Source of the DNA: Ajuga chamaepitys
Lineage: Eukaryota > Streptophyta > Magnoliopsida > Lamiales > Lamiaceae
DNA length: 64,000 nt
Direction of reading: 5' to 3'
Assembly: GCA_958295605.1 (NCBI GenBank)
Contig: OY282495.1
Span: 78,566,427 to 78,630,426, forward strand
The notes beneath the pieces are model-generated. The model was given only the letters and a program-made list of their open reading frames with translations, had not been told where the DNA came from and ran no database searches. The translations under genes were made by a program, and so were the position numbers. Below are positions 22,017-34,552 of the stretch, in pieces; within the stretch, counting starts at the first letter, position 1; each line of letters begins with the position of its first letter.

Positions 22017-25000
22017 ATGAAAGCGTTCTGGAGATCTAATGGCCGTCCGTTGGCGGCATTCACACTTTTCAGCATCTTGAGTTTCTGCTGGTCCCTCAAC
22101 GATGAAGGTATGCCTCTTTATTTTTTAATTTTTTTAAATGCAAATTTGTGAAACAATTGAGAAAAATGAAGTTTGGTTCCAAATTTTGCTGGGTTAGGTG
22201 TGGCGTTGCTTAGATTTAAAGAAAGAATAGAGGAAGATCCTCATGGGGCTTTGTCAAATTGGATTGATGAAGTTGGAGTTGAAGATCCCTGTTCTTGGGC
22301 TAGAATTGAGTGCTTACAAGGACATGTTGTTGTTTTGTAAGTAAATTATTGCTCTTTTTTATTTTTTTCCTTTTCTTGTTGGTTTTTAATTTAGAGAAAC
22401 CTTAATTTTAAATGCAGGAACCTCAGAGATCTCTGTCTGAGAGGTACTCTGGCTCCTCAAATAGGCCACCTATTTCACATTAAATCTCTGTAAGAGATTC
22501 TGTTTTATTTCTGTATAACCATTTAAATCAATTCTCCCCTTCTCTTGTATGTTTACTTGAAATTGTCTGCAGAATCTTGCGAAACAATTCTTTTTCCGGT
22601 ATAATCCCTGAAGAAATTGCAAATTTGAAAGAATTAGAAGTGTTAGACCTTGGATATAATAACTTCAGTGGACAATTTCCATGTAATCTTGGCAACAATT
22701 TGTCGATGACAATCCTGTAAGTTTATAATAAGTTAAAGATTGTTTTGTCTTTACAGAAATGACTTTTCTTGGTCTTTGAATGATAATTTATATTGCAGTT
22801 TGCTGGACAACAATGAGCTTCTTACTGGCACAAGTCCTGAAATTTATGGACTTCAAAAGCTGTCCGAAGCTCAAGTGGACGAGCACCAGTTATCTGGATT
22901 CCAACTCGCATCTTGTGATGGCCTATTTCCCTCATGGTAAATAAAATTAACTCTCACATTCGATCTAGTGTGGGTATTATTCTTTAGTAGTAGTTTAAAT
23001 GTCCATACAAGTCAGTGATTGATATGAGAGAGTTTAATGAATTCCAAGCAAATCTTCTTAGTAAATCCTATAATATTTGCTGTGCATAGTTGGATTTATA
23101 TTGTTAGTCGAACTTTTATGCTTACTGAAGCATCCAATTTTAGTGTGATTGAAAGCAAATCTCACTTTCAATCTTTTTACCTGTTTATAGAAACTCAACT
23201 CGTAGTGGTGTCTGGGAATGTGTGAATATTTTTTGTCTGCCTCAATTCTGAAATGTTCTTTTAGTTTTTTCACTTGAGAAATAGAAAATAACCTAGTTAT
23301 TGTCAATATCATTGGAACCATTGCTTTGGAAAATCCCCATATTTAAGAATGCTGAAAGCAAGAGAGTAAATACTAAAAGTATACACTTATCTACAATACA
23401 TCTTTCTCTTCCTCTCTGTTGACATTTGAACTCTCTCTCTCTCTTCTCCAAATTCATGATATCTTCTACCTCCACAGGAATCCATGGGAAATTAGAGACG
23501 TCGCGCAGCGAAGATTGTTACAACAAGGTCATATAAGGCGAAATCCACCCTTTAAATTCATTCCTCCACTTGATCCGCCACTACCACCTTTTCCATTACC
23601 CTCTGCTCCATCTTCGACTCCGTCTCCAGCTCCCTCTCCAGATCCACTACAATCTCCATCACCTGCACCAATACCACCGTCCACTTCCCCTTCTGTTACT
23701 TCTCCAACGGCACTTCCAATACCAAAAGATCGAAGTAGCCAGCCAAATAACAAATCTAGTGGACATACCAAACCAATAATGTTTGGAGCCATTGGTGGTT
23801 CTCTATTTCTTTTATTTTCAATCATTGGAGTCTTCTTTTATCGATATGGTAAAGTTGCCACTGTCAGGCCGTGGCGCACAGGACTGAGTGGACAGCTGCA
23901 GAGAGCATTCGTAACTGGTACCTATTCTTCTTACCTTTACAATTGGAAGTTTACAGTTTCAATTTTTTTTATCTACTATCAATTAACCATATATGTATTA
24001 AAAGATGCTGAGATTAATCAGGTAATGTTAATGAATTTCTGGTCATGATTTCTTGGCATGTTATTGAATACAAAACTGAATATGAGATTCATGCATAATG
24101 AGGCATCTGATGAGAGGGGTCAAGCTAATTTAACAATTTCTACCTATGAAACCATGGTGATCAGAGAACTTCGGTTATCATACTATCCGTTTTCTGGTGT
24201 CTCAGGTGTACCGAAGCTCAAAAGATCTGAACTTCAGGCTGCTTGTGAAGATTTTAGTAACGTGATTGGTTCATCATCACTTTGTACATTTTACAAGGGT
24301 ACTTTGTCGAGTGGAGTTGAGATAGCAGTTGCATCTATGGCAATGGCATCTAAAAAGGAGTGGTCAAATAGTCTCGAAGCCCAGTTCAGAAAAAAGGTGC
24401 GAATTATGCATTTATATTGAGAATCGGCTATTTTTATTAATATGGCTTATAATAATCTGGGATCTTGAAAATCCGCACTGTCAAAACTGAGTTTGAACTT
24501 GGCGAATAGGAATTTATGGGCTTATGGATTTCATGGTAAACCTTTGTTCGACATCCTAAACTATGCAGATCTCAATTTTAGAATGCAAATTACAAAAAAA
24601 CAGCCTTTGAGATTTAACATAAATTACCATCAACTCCTTAATTTATATTTCTAGTTTACACATTGTGCTGACTGAGATAAGGTATTTGCAAGATAAATAG
24701 AAACCTCTAGAGGTTTTTGCTATCTCAAGGGAGTGGAAATGTTTGTAATTCAAGATATCATTATAAATAAACTTTAAGGTGGCTTTGTATTTATAGTGTT
24801 TTTTGTAGAAAAGCAGGCTATTTTTATCTGATCAGTTTCTCTTTGTTTTCTTCACATTAACTCGCTGTGAGCGGTGTTTCAGATTGACACGCTAGCCAAA
24901 GTAAATCACAAGAACTTCGTCAGCCTACTTGGCTTTTGTGAGGAGGACAAACCTTTCACAAGGATGCTGGTTTTTGAGTATGCTCCCAATGGAACTCTCT

Positions 25001-25019
25001 TTGAGCATATACACAGTCA

Positions 25020-25068
<49 letters not shown>

Positions 25069-25667
25069 GTGTTTCATGGTGTTTTATTCCTGGATGTTTT
25101 ATTGCAGTAAAAGAAGCAGAACACTTGGACTGGGAGACACGCTTGAGAATAGCGATGGGCATAGCTTACTGTATGGACCACATGCACCAAATGACACCCC
25201 CGGTGGCCCACAGAAACCTAACTTCCTCGTCTATTTACCTAACCGAAGATTATGCAGCGAAAGTCTCTGATTCTGCCTTCTGGGATGAAGGTACCGAGGG
25301 GCACTCAAGCCCTGAGAGCAACGTCTACAGCTTTGGAGTCTTGCTATTTGAAATGATAACCGGTAAGCTCCCGTACACTGCTGGTAGTGATTCTGTTGAT
25401 GGCTGGGCATCAGATTACCTTAGAGGAACGCAACCTCTACGAGAAATGGTGGACCCCACATTGACAACGTTTCAGGAAGATCAGCTTCGAGAGATTGGTG
25501 AGGTGATCAAGTTGTGTGGTGATCCAGACCCGGGAAAACGGCCATCTATAAAAGAAGTTTGTGGAAGGTTGAGAGAAGTGACAGGGATCGGGCCGGACGG
25601 GGCGATCCCAAAATTGTCACCTCTTTGGTGGGCAGAGCTTGAGATACTGTCAACTGAGGCTAGCTAA
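22017..25667 (+). CDS. LRR receptor-like pseudokinase (At2g40270/MRH1/MDIS-type), nine exons
   Basis: Exons: 22017-22107, 22198-22336, 22418-22489, 22573-22716, 22799-22936, 23478-23917, 24206-24396, 24883-25015 and 25108-25667. All borders are GT-AG and they join to 635 codons. Order: signal peptide (MKAFWRSNG...FCWSLND), LRR N-cap (WIDEVGVEDPCSWARIEC), about four LRRs, a Pro/Ser-rich stalk (about 215-280), a TM segment (about 296-315, GGSLFLLFSIIGVFF) and a kinase-like domain. The kinase lacks key residues: the VAIK Lys position is in AVASM, HRD is HRNLTSSS and DFG is DSA. It should therefore bind partners rather than phosphorylate. The ending PKLSPLWWAELEILSTEAS is diagnostic of this plasma-membrane family, which in Arabidopsis acts in root-hair growth and pollen-tube guidance. 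The gene looks intact. Confidence 0.93.
25023..25068 (+). repeat. (TC)n microsatellite filling half of a 92-nt intron
   Basis: Twenty-three TC units lie between the donor (25016) and acceptor (25106-25107) of the last intron of the receptor gene. The tract ends in CAG (25068-25070), which could act as a competing acceptor. Use of it would add 37 nt and shift the frame in the kinase-like domain. Confidence 0.95.
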
Positions 25668-26103
25668 AAAGGCATGAATGAAGGTTATGAAGTGTAATTA
25701 TTAGAGAATTATTATATCTTATATTTGGAGGGAATTTTACGCTGCCTGTTGGTGTGATTAAGGTGTATAGAGGGAAGGGGATAAAATGTGGTGAATATTT
25801 TTGTGATTTTGGTTTCTTTTTGGTAAAAATGTGTGAATCAAGATGCAGATTCCCCTAAAGAAGATATCTGTGACCAAAAGAAATCTTGCATCTTTTTTAT
25901 GTGCAAATCCCCCTAAAAGAGATACAAATTAATCCTCTATTTCAATGTGGATACGATGACATCACTAATTAACACATGAGGTGCATTAAATATAATGGAA
26001 TATTAGATCGAATACAAATTGAAATAGAAGATTCTGATAGATATATGTGGCTTATAGAATCTCTCATTTATTTTATGGGCCATAAAAAGGTTCCAAATTA
26101 ATA
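25668..26103. other. 3' UTR and downstream flank of the receptor gene
   Basis: AT-rich sequence after the stop codon, containing near-repeated phrases (CCCCTAAAGAAGATATCTG and CCCCCTAAAAGAGATACAA near 25852 and 25908). A poly(A) signal is not unambiguous. No other gene. Confidence 0.6.
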
Positions 26104-27370
26104 CTCCATACGTTTTCTTTCTTTTTAATTTGATTTTTTTAGAATGATGTGGATGAATTAAGAATTAAATGTGTTGATACACAAATTTTGTATCCAATTA
26201 AAATATGCCACGTAATAAAATATATGTTGAATATTAATTTTATATTGATTATTTTTAATATTAGGAATTGGGTAAATAAAATTCCTAAATTAAATGGTCA
26301 AGGTAATTGGTGATTTACTATATATTTTATTGACCAATGAGAATCCATCATGTGTCAAGATGATGCAGATATTACTAAATTAAATTAAATTAATTTAGTA
26401 ATTATCCAAGAAGATGAGGATAAACATCAAGTCATGGTGGACCAATCAGAATGCTCCATGTGTCAAGTTGTTGTAGTAATTATTAAATTAAATATAATTA
26501 ATTTAATAATTATCTTATGGATAATGATATTGTGAAAGACCAATCATATCGCTCCATTCAGACTCAAGCTCATTAGGGTTTTTCCATCCTACAACTATAA
26601 ATAGGGCTCATTCTCCACCAAAAATCACAACAACACAAGCTCAAGAAAGGTGGTAGAAAATCAATCTTGAGATTAAGGCGGTACAAAGCCGGCGTTACAA
26701 AGTTAAAATTCGGCGTTACAAAGTCAATCCGGTATTACAATCTGGCGTTACGAAGCCAATCTTGAGATTTTTTCGAGGCCTTACAAAGCCAATCTCAAGA
26801 TTTTCAACGTTTGATCCGAGATCAATGTGCTAAGCCCTTCTGATGGTTATTTTTAAGTCAAAGCTTCGAAGGTGTTCTTTGTCGTTCGTCAAGATCTTCG
26901 AAGACGTTTTTCGCATATTGAATCAAAAGTATCGTTTAATTCAAAATCAAGTTCACAAGCCTTTGAATTAACGTTATTCAAGTCAAAGTTCAAACCCGAG
27001 GAAAATCGAAGTTAACTCTGACATCTATCAATCGAAGAGAAGAATCAGAGAAGAACTAGAGATAGAAACTCCTAAGTTATAAACATTATTCATTTGATTT
27101 GAGAAATTCGATCTTATAATTCTTTTTTGTGTTTATTTATTTATACAAAATGTATTGATAAATATATTCTTCAGTAATTTCATTCTCTTTTATTAATATC
27201 TATAATCACGTTCTCAATATTTATCTCACACTTTGATATGATAACTGAAAATTAAGAGATATTTTAGGACTGAGAAGGAACATGACAAGAAAAAAATGTG
27301 AAAAATATTTAAACCATTATAGAAAGATCCTTAACAAGCTAACACGATGATTAAATTAAAACGGAGGGAG
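26104..27370. mobile_element. Stowaway-like MITE split by solo LTR C
   Basis: The left end CTCCATACGTTTTC... and the right end ...TTAAAACGGAGGGAG are inverted and next to TA (26102-26103, 27371-27372). The interior is interrupted by the LTR at 26172-27147. Without LTR and duplication the MITE would be about 286 bp. The terminal match is imperfect, so this call rests on the ends and TA only. Confidence 0.6.
26172..27147 (+). repeat. solo LTR C (976 bp) with target duplication AAATG
   Basis: TGTTGATACACAAATTTTGT...TTTATTTATACA has TG...CA ends and identical AAATG at 26167-26171 and 27148-27152. A TATA motif (ACTATAAATAGGG, about 26595-26607) lies near the middle on the plus strand. Downstream is a short tandem array of GGCGTTACAAAG-type words (about 26683-26790). 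No internal domain, so it is a solo LTR. The superfamily is undetermined. Confidence 0.92.
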
Positions 27371-28605
27371 TACTATAAAAACACAAATAACTAGCAACAA
27401 ACAAAATTATATTCAAATGACAAACAAAAAAGATTGATTATAATTCTAGTAATTTTTTTTTTCCGGTCTAAAAATATCAATCACTGTAGGAGAAAAATAA
27501 CTTTGTTAAGAAAAAAAGTCATTTTAGCGCCAAAAAAAAAGTAAAAAAAAAAAAAAAAAAAAAAAATCATAATTTTTCGAATGTTATCTTAGACATACCC
27601 CAAAAATTATAGTGTAAGAGGAGTGTGAGTAAAATTCTAGGTAAGGAAAGATTCATTAAGAGAGGGGGGGAAAAAAAAAAAAAAAAAAAGAGATAGATTG
27701 CATGGACATATATTTGTCCAACTAATATTTTGGATTGGAGGGAGTAATATTTGGCTAAATATACTCTTGTTGTGTTCATAGTATATGCCCTAAAAATCTA
27801 TATATTCTTATAAATGGAGAAGGAGCATTGTCACCCACACACAGCAGAAACAATAAATTACTAATATTGTAGATGGTTGAATCCCTCGAACCCCTAACTA
27901 ATAACATCGAAAATCCCTCAAAACCCCAAAACATCTAACACTAAAAGTTCCTCGAACAACTAGTATCAATACCGAAAATATAAACGGGGTTGAATCCTCA
28001 ATCGATCAACACTGAAAATTCCTCAAAACCAAAGAAATCAACACAAAAAATCCATCAAACTCCTAAATATCAACAAAACCGAAAATATAAACAAGGTTGA
28101 ATCTCAAACCTATCATCACCGAAAACAAATAAATATTACCTAAATATGATCCAAATGATGAATGAGATAATTCAAACTTCTATTATTTTCTATAAGATTC
28201 GTTTCTAGACACAGTAGGGAGTTTCCTATAACTTGATAGATTCATGGATTTTGGAAAGAGGGGAATACACTTTTTCAATATTCTTTGATAGCGGAATGAT
28301 GAGTTACAGATTCTGGTTTCTTTAGCGGTCCCTTCATTGAAGTGACTCTTGTGAGGCATTCAGGCCCAAAAACTGTAAGGTTGAAATTCTGGGAATGTTG
28401 TCTACCTTGATGCATTATGAAGACCAAATATGTTGTTTAATTGAGAGAGGCTTACATAAAATCTCATATCAAGAACTGAGTAATGAAACCCAAAGTTTTT
28501 TCATCGTTAAGGGAGAGAGTGGCTAGGAACATCTTCATGAGATTTAGAAACGTTGGTCCTGGGTTCACCATCATTTTGAACCACGACTTCTCTCTCTAAA
28601 CTTTT
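27371..28605. other. TE-derived spacer with poly(A) tracts and small repeats
   Basis: This contains A-homopolymers (27540-27565, 27670-27690), an unpaired Stowaway-like end (GGATTGGAGGGAGTA, near 27732) and a degenerate tandem repeat (about 27870-28115; CCGAAAATATAAACGGGGTT and a variant, about 105 bp apart). From about 28200 it reads like degraded retroelement sequence continuous with the region right of 30014. No intact gene. Confidence 0.55.
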
Positions 28606-28610
28606 GAAAG

Positions 28611-30009
28611 TGACACACTATTTCTATTCCATAGTATGACAATAAGTGAACGGTGCTACTGTAAATAGAAGTGAACAAGGTCGACCCCAAAAAAAATGTG
28701 TCCTATGCTAATTTAATACCTTAATTGAAATAATCCAACTCCATCTAGACTCTCGATTATGGTGATTTGTTTAATTCAACTAAGGTTGCAGAAAACAAGT
28801 AAAATACTTAAAATAGCAAACAATTAACAAGTGGGAATAAATAAGATAAAAGGACGTATCATAGGCTTCGTTTTTAATTACGATTTCCTATATATAATTA
28901 TCCTAATATTCTAGACATTTAAACCGAATTTGCGTGTTTATTAGACGATCACTACTATAGCTAACCATTCTTTCGCATGATGCCAACGTGTTGATCACGT
29001 ATGAATACTTACTCTCTCGGGCTAACTATCACATATGCAACTCCCAAGGGATCCTAAAATCAATGCCTACGCAAATACCTCACTTCTCTCGGTCGATCTT
29101 GATATTTATGCTACATGATGTAAGCCTACTAATAACCCTCCCCTCTCGGACGTCAAATTATTAAGCAAGTAGAATATTACAACTGACCAAATTGATTAAT
29201 TCATAAAATTAGCACAAGCATATATAATAAACACATAGAACGGGGTCTAGAATAAATGGACTAATTGAAACATATTCAATCGCAACCTACTTTCTAGCCC
29301 TAGAATAGAAACGAGTTTAGCTACTCATGTCTATAATTAAAATCATCATATGTTCATAGACAAACATTGACAAGGAATTAAAATAAACAATAAACAACAA
29401 AACTTGGAATTGGCTTGAGTCTTGACCTTCTTCGCCTCTTGTTTCCTGCTCTCCAATTCAAGGCTCCAAGCCCTCAATATGATGTAAAGTATGAATTTCG
29501 GACCTAAGGGAGCCTATTTATAAGTTTGGGATGAGTGAGGGTGAGAATGGGCCAAAATTCAACCCAAAACACAAAAATGCGCAAATCTGGAATCTAGCTC
29601 GGCTGGCCTATAATTTCCACCCAGCCAGCCAAATTGTACAGGGAAAAAATCTATGTTCCCAGGCCAGTATTCTCCCGGCCTGGCCAAAACCCTGCCCTGC
29701 CGAGATGGTCCTTTTACGGCCAGTTCGACATTTTCTTATTTTTTGGTCGGGTCGGGCCACTTTGGCTTGTCGGCCCATCTTTAAGCTCCGTACAATTAGC
29801 ATTTTTGTCTCTAATTGTCTCGTTCCTCTTCCAGACCTCGTCCCAACAGAATTTGACTCTAAAATACGGAAATTTTAGTACAAAACAAGTAAACACGTCA
29901 TTCGGCTCAATATAATCAATATGAACATTAAACAACCGAATTTGTAAGCAAACACAATCAAAATACTCTTATAAATCGACCTAAATGCGTGCATATACTA
30001 CGTGTATCA
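28611..30009 (-). repeat. solo LTR A2 (1399 bp), same family as LTR A1, target duplication GAAAG
   Basis: On the plus strand it runs TGACACACTATTTC...CACGTGTATCA... with TG...CA ends at 28611 and 30009 and identical GAAAG at 28606-28610 and 30010-30014. Read on the minus strand it starts TGATACACGTAGTATATGCA and contains TTAGGTCGATTTAT, paralleling LTR A1 (TGATGCACGTTGATTATGCA, TTAGGTCGATGTAT). It also shares the GTCGACCTTG/ATCGACCTTGACAAT part near the end. In place of the ACACGGCCGTGTCA array it has GGCC-rich words such as TTGGCCAGGCCGGG and ACTGGCCTGGG (about 29585-29710). Confidence 0.92.
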
Positions 30010-30520
30010 GAAAGTTGACTATCGGCTAGAGTTCATTAACCAAATCTCCGTCTAAAAACTTCGTGCCTACCACTACCATATTAAGAAAATTATGTGTACG
30101 AGCTTCGACTACGTCGAGGGCATCCAACGTATTTCTTCCTTCTTTGATGGTGGACATGAGGAGAACATTTTTCTCAATCTAGGTAACAATGACTTTTATG
30201 AGGGAAGAGGCAAGGTGGATGAGAATGCAAGGGTGAGGAAATGAGAAAAGAAAATTGTGTCTTAAAGAGATTGACCAAGGTGGATAGAGGATGAAGTGGG
30301 CGGCAAAGTGGGTTTGAGAAGGTGGATGGGACATGAGCTAAAAGGCTTAAGACAGAACACTTTTCCTTTATTCAAAGTGATGGTGACTAATGAGGGTTTA
30401 AATCTTGGGAAAGTGTAGTGCACTATTCTTTCAAAAAGATTGGTCTCTATCCTGAGATTTAATCCTCGAGTATTGAGCCGACAGTCAATCAATTGATTTA
30501 CCTAAAATAGATGGAAAAAA

Positions 30521-30542
30521 AACACACACACACACACACACA
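30521..30542. repeat. (AC)n microsatellite
   Basis: A short pure AC dinucleotide run within decayed gypsy sequence. Confidence 0.9.
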
Positions 30543-31718
30543 ATATACAAAAGGAAATGTTGCTAAGAAATATAAATATGACAAAAGCGAAACATGGAGA
30601 AATCTTAGGGTGCCTCCCTTCTTTTAAGTCATTAGCTTGACTTTTTTCTTCTTGGTTTTAAGGAGGCTCAAAGTAGAGATTCTTATTCTTACTCATGTGA
30701 GTTCCCTTTTGAGCACAACCCCAACAAAACTCTCTCATCGCCCATGCGATTTTCCAACCCATCCTTTTGTCATTTCTCCCCACCATGGACGTTCTCTTGA
30801 TGACTCCCCTCTTCAATCTATAATCTGTTTCAAATTCTTTCTCCTATGGTTTCCTCCCTTCCCTACAAAATGATCTTTCACAGCGAGCAAAGTAATCAAG
30901 CATAATTAATCTAATTTTACAAATTTATTCTTTATACTAAGCGCACCTTGATTTTCCGTCTTATTGACAAAGGTTTTAAAGTTTACTAAAGAGTCTCCAT
31001 TGCAAATCCAAAAGAATATCCAAAAACTCATGCTCTTGTTCAAGAAAACCCAGTTAGGTGCGGGAGAGGAGTTTTCACTCCAACGAAATCATAATGAGCA
31101 TTGTTCAAAGCATTCTTTTAATATTACTTGGTAAAATTGAAGAAGTACAAACAAAGTTTAAAATTGACTTTTTCAAGCACAAAACTCCGCATTGTAAATA
31201 AACTAGTTCTAATCAAGGAGATGAGAATTGACACTATTCATTTTGGAAGGAGGTAAAGGAAGACTCCAAATGTTCAAAGTGAGATATAAGTACTCTTTCG
31301 AAAAAATGTACCCCTATTGAATGAGGACACTTGAGTTTTCAATTGGGTGAAAGGGGATTCATTCTAATGAGTACGAAGAATGGGAGAAACTTCAATAACT
31401 ATCATTTCCTCAGGCATCACTTCATTCCTACTCTTAGGGTTAATAAAACGCCCAGTGCTATAGAGGATGTTGTTTCACTTTCGCCGATGTCACGAAAAAT
31501 AGTTCATTTATGGAAATGTTGCAAGAGAAATCATCCTCAAATGATGCATCTAAGCAATCAGTTTTCACAGAGTTAGTTGGATCAAACTAGTTTTCATCAT
31601 CACTTTCACCATCTTCGACTTACATTTCTTTCTCAATCAAATCTTCTTTACAAATTAAGGGGAGAGGGGAGACATCAAGATTATTATTGACATAAGCATT
31701 AGTGGGGATGGATTCGGT

Positions 31719-32278
31719 CAATGTTGTCAAAATCGCGATCCAGATCTTACGATTCTATAATTCCACGAGTCATTCATGCTTCAACGATTCAACTCGTATA
31801 CTAGATCGAGTATTGATGGAACCAACTGTAGAATCGCGAGTTGAATCACGAGTAGATCGGTAGAATCACAGGTAGGATTGGTATAATCTTTGAAATCCAA
31901 ATTATTATTTTTTGTACATTAAAACCTCAACTAGTAAGCATGACTATATTGTTTTGCCTAAACGTCATGTTTAAAGCTCATTCTACTTTGAGAGGAAAAA
32001 CAAAATAACATTTGTGGAGAGATTTTAGGCAAGGCACAATAATGGAATCAAAATATTCAAAACCTTCATTCCCAATTATCATTTTCACCATCTAAATGCA
32101 ATTTTCAATATATATATATATATATAAGCATATTTGAGGTGTATATACATACATAAATATATATTTATATTTATATTTGCATTATTTGTAGAATCTTATA
32201 ATTTTACAATCCGATCCTACGATCCGGTTCTGTAGACCGTCCACGGATCCAAGTTAGACTCGCTAGTTTAACAACTTT
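31719..32278. mobile_element. MULE-type MITE (about 560 bp), candidate
   Basis: The left end CAATGTTGTCAAAATCGCG and the right end (reverse complement) AAAGTTGTTAAACTAGCG are similar inverted termini. The flanks GGATTCGGT (31710-31718) and GGATGCAGT (32279-32287) match at 7 of 9 positions, compatible with an old 9-bp Mutator-type duplication. Subterminal ATCC/GATC-rich phrases (CGATCCAGATCTTACGATTC; CCGATCCTACGATCCGG) occur at both ends. A TA run lies inside. No coding capacity. Confidence 0.65.
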
Positions 32279-32381
32279 GGATGCAGTAGGATCTAACTCA
32301 TCTTCCACAAGGTTTTCAACAATGCAAACATGCTCTCACGATTTTGGGTTTCATCCTTCCCACATAAAGTTTTTGGGCTAC

Positions 32382-32960
32382 TTACCTCATTATGAAAAAG
32401 CAGAAAACTACCTTCATCGTCGTCATGGGGACTTGATGGTTCCATGTTGTTCTTTTCTTTCTCTTGCCCTTCTCCTCTGGTTTATGGCTGGATGCTTCAA
32501 TTTTAAGCCACATAAGTGCTTCGTCTACTTCTATATCTAAGAATGTTCCTCCTGAAGCAACGCCAAGAAGCAATTGTTCATTAGGCATTACATTGAAGTA
32601 ATAAAAAACCAGGACATAAGCATCTTCAAATGCATGATGAGGATATAAATTAAACAATCGATCCCAAGCTTAAAACCAAAGTTCTCCTTTATGTTGTTTG
32701 AAGCTTTCGATCTTAGATCTAGTCTCTTCACTTTCACTCAGAGGGAGAAATTTATAGAGAAACGAAGTTGAGAGTTCCTCCAAAGTAGTGAAAGTTTCAC
32801 ATAATTCCTTCGCGAACCATTTGTTAGCCCTACCGAACAAGAAAAAAGGAAATAATTGAATTGCAACATCAGTCAATTTTTTCCTTTTCAATGTCAATGC
32901 ACCTGAGGATTCTTATGCAGTCCTCGAGAGGATCATAGGAATCATCATTATCTTCCCTGC
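32382..32960 (-). pseudogene. Ty3/gypsy (Athila-like) gag fragment
   Basis: On the minus strand the frame gives TDVAIQLFPFFLFGRANKWF, TTLEELSTSFLYKFLPLSES and RSKIESFKQHKGELWF, then a TAA where the family usually has Glu (ESLYEAWERF-like position). The same frame continues with AWDRLFNLYPHHAFEDAYV and LLGVASGGTFLDIEVDEAL. This is the retrotransposon gag domain of Athila-like plant gypsy elements (particle protein). Upstream (32890-33010) another frame gives SDMIELTNLIIFSREDNDD, so there is also a frameshift near 32895. Clearly dead. Confidence 0.85.
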
Positions 32961-33015
32961 TAAATATGATTAAATTGGTTAATTCTATCATGTCCGAGGT
33001 AAAATTGACATTGGG

Positions 33016-34506
33016 TGTAATTACCTAATTTTCATAAAATATTTTAAAAGCCTTAAATATGCAAATAATAACTTCATAGTGACTCCTTTATTTTATTAAA
33101 AAAATAATTCATAAATCAGACCATTAAAAACTATATGACCCCAAATTCACATAATAAATATAAAATAAGTACTACATTTTTTTACATGCAAATCATATCA
33201 CATAATCCAATTTCATAAACATTATTCGTAGCGGCGGAAACATATATAGTTAATCATATATGAGATTGCTTGTTCACCAATATATTATAGTTTTAATAAT
33301 TTTAAGACTGATAACTTAAACAAAATAATTTTTCCATGTGACTTATTAATATCAAATTCATAAATCCAGTATCTTAGTAATATTACATATTTGACGACAT
33401 ATAACAAATATTGAGAATAAATAATTTGATGAACAAATATCATAAATTCACTTTAAAGGAAAGAAGTAATATAATAATATATTCAAAATTAACATGTAAT
33501 TATATTAAAAATACTTCATACACTTTCACTGCACCGCCCTATCCCTCGCCTCAGCTCTTTAATCTGAAAATTTTAATTGCGGGGGTAAACTATCACCAGC
33601 CTCTTACAAGTCTATATTAAGAATATATGGTTGAAACACAACATGAATAACAGACAACTTACAACTTATCATAACATATGGGTGCACAGGTTGCCTCAAA
33701 TCACACCAACTTAACATACGTGTGCACAGGTTGCCCCAGATCACATCAACTTATTGGATTGATCAATCAAACATATAATCATGCAACTTAGGAATATAAT
33801 ACAATGCAGGTCTTGCATTTCATAAGATATCAATTATATCACATAAATGAGACAATCATATATAGTTAATATGACAAGTAAGAACCCCACCTTAAGTGTC
33901 TTGAGTGATGTTGATAAAATGTCATACAATGCTAAGTCTGTTGTCCTTATTCCATACAACCTACACGTACAAGATATGTGTTTTAATATTATAGTATTAT
34001 TAAAGCTTAATGGAAAGATTAAAATACTACGAATTGAGTTTTGAATTTAAAGGAACTGGTTGTATTTTATTTGGTTAGGGACTCAACTATAGTAGCTGAT
34101 TGGGCTTGATGAAGAATTAATGAAAATTGAGAAAATAAACATAGAAACTAACATTTACTTCCAAATCTACTATCATATGCATCACCATACTCCTTGATCC
34201 CACTTTTAAAAGAAAATTAAACAAATCTCTCCCTCTCCCCAATCTTTGTACACGTTGAGCACACACACCACAATAATATATCTTTTCTTTTTTCTTCTAC
34301 TCACATATTAACACACACAAGCATGTAGAGACACTCAGCGCACACATCAGCACACTCAACGCACACCATCCATACACACACAATCTCATACTCAAGCACA
34401 CATATTGCACAACATTCCACTTACAGTAACACACAGACACACACCATAACACACACAGAGACATAGATACACACAAATAATACATTTCCCACACACCAAC
34501 AATGTT

Positions 34507-34552
<46 letters not shown>

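Larger units (their letters stand above)
30015..33015 (-). mobile_element. Ty3/gypsy (Athila-like) internal region, heavily decayed
   Basis: The recognisable part is a gag domain on the minus strand (32382-32960). Sequence from there left to about 28200 is non-repetitive, has scattered short frames and is probably the rest of the same element. No protease, RT or integrase motif could be read in it. It hosts solo LTR A2, a MULE-type MITE (31719-32278) and an (AC)n run (30521-30542). It is cut on the right by a long LTR beginning at 33016. Confidence 0.6.

Noticed and set aside
23529..23825. Gly/Ser-rich minus-strand frame
   Set aside because: Antisense shadow of the Pro/Ser-rich stalk exon of the receptor gene.
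29531..29935. Open frames around 29.5-29.9 kb on both strands
   Set aside because: They lie inside solo LTR A2, in its GGCC-rich U3 module; no domain and no conservation with LTR A1.
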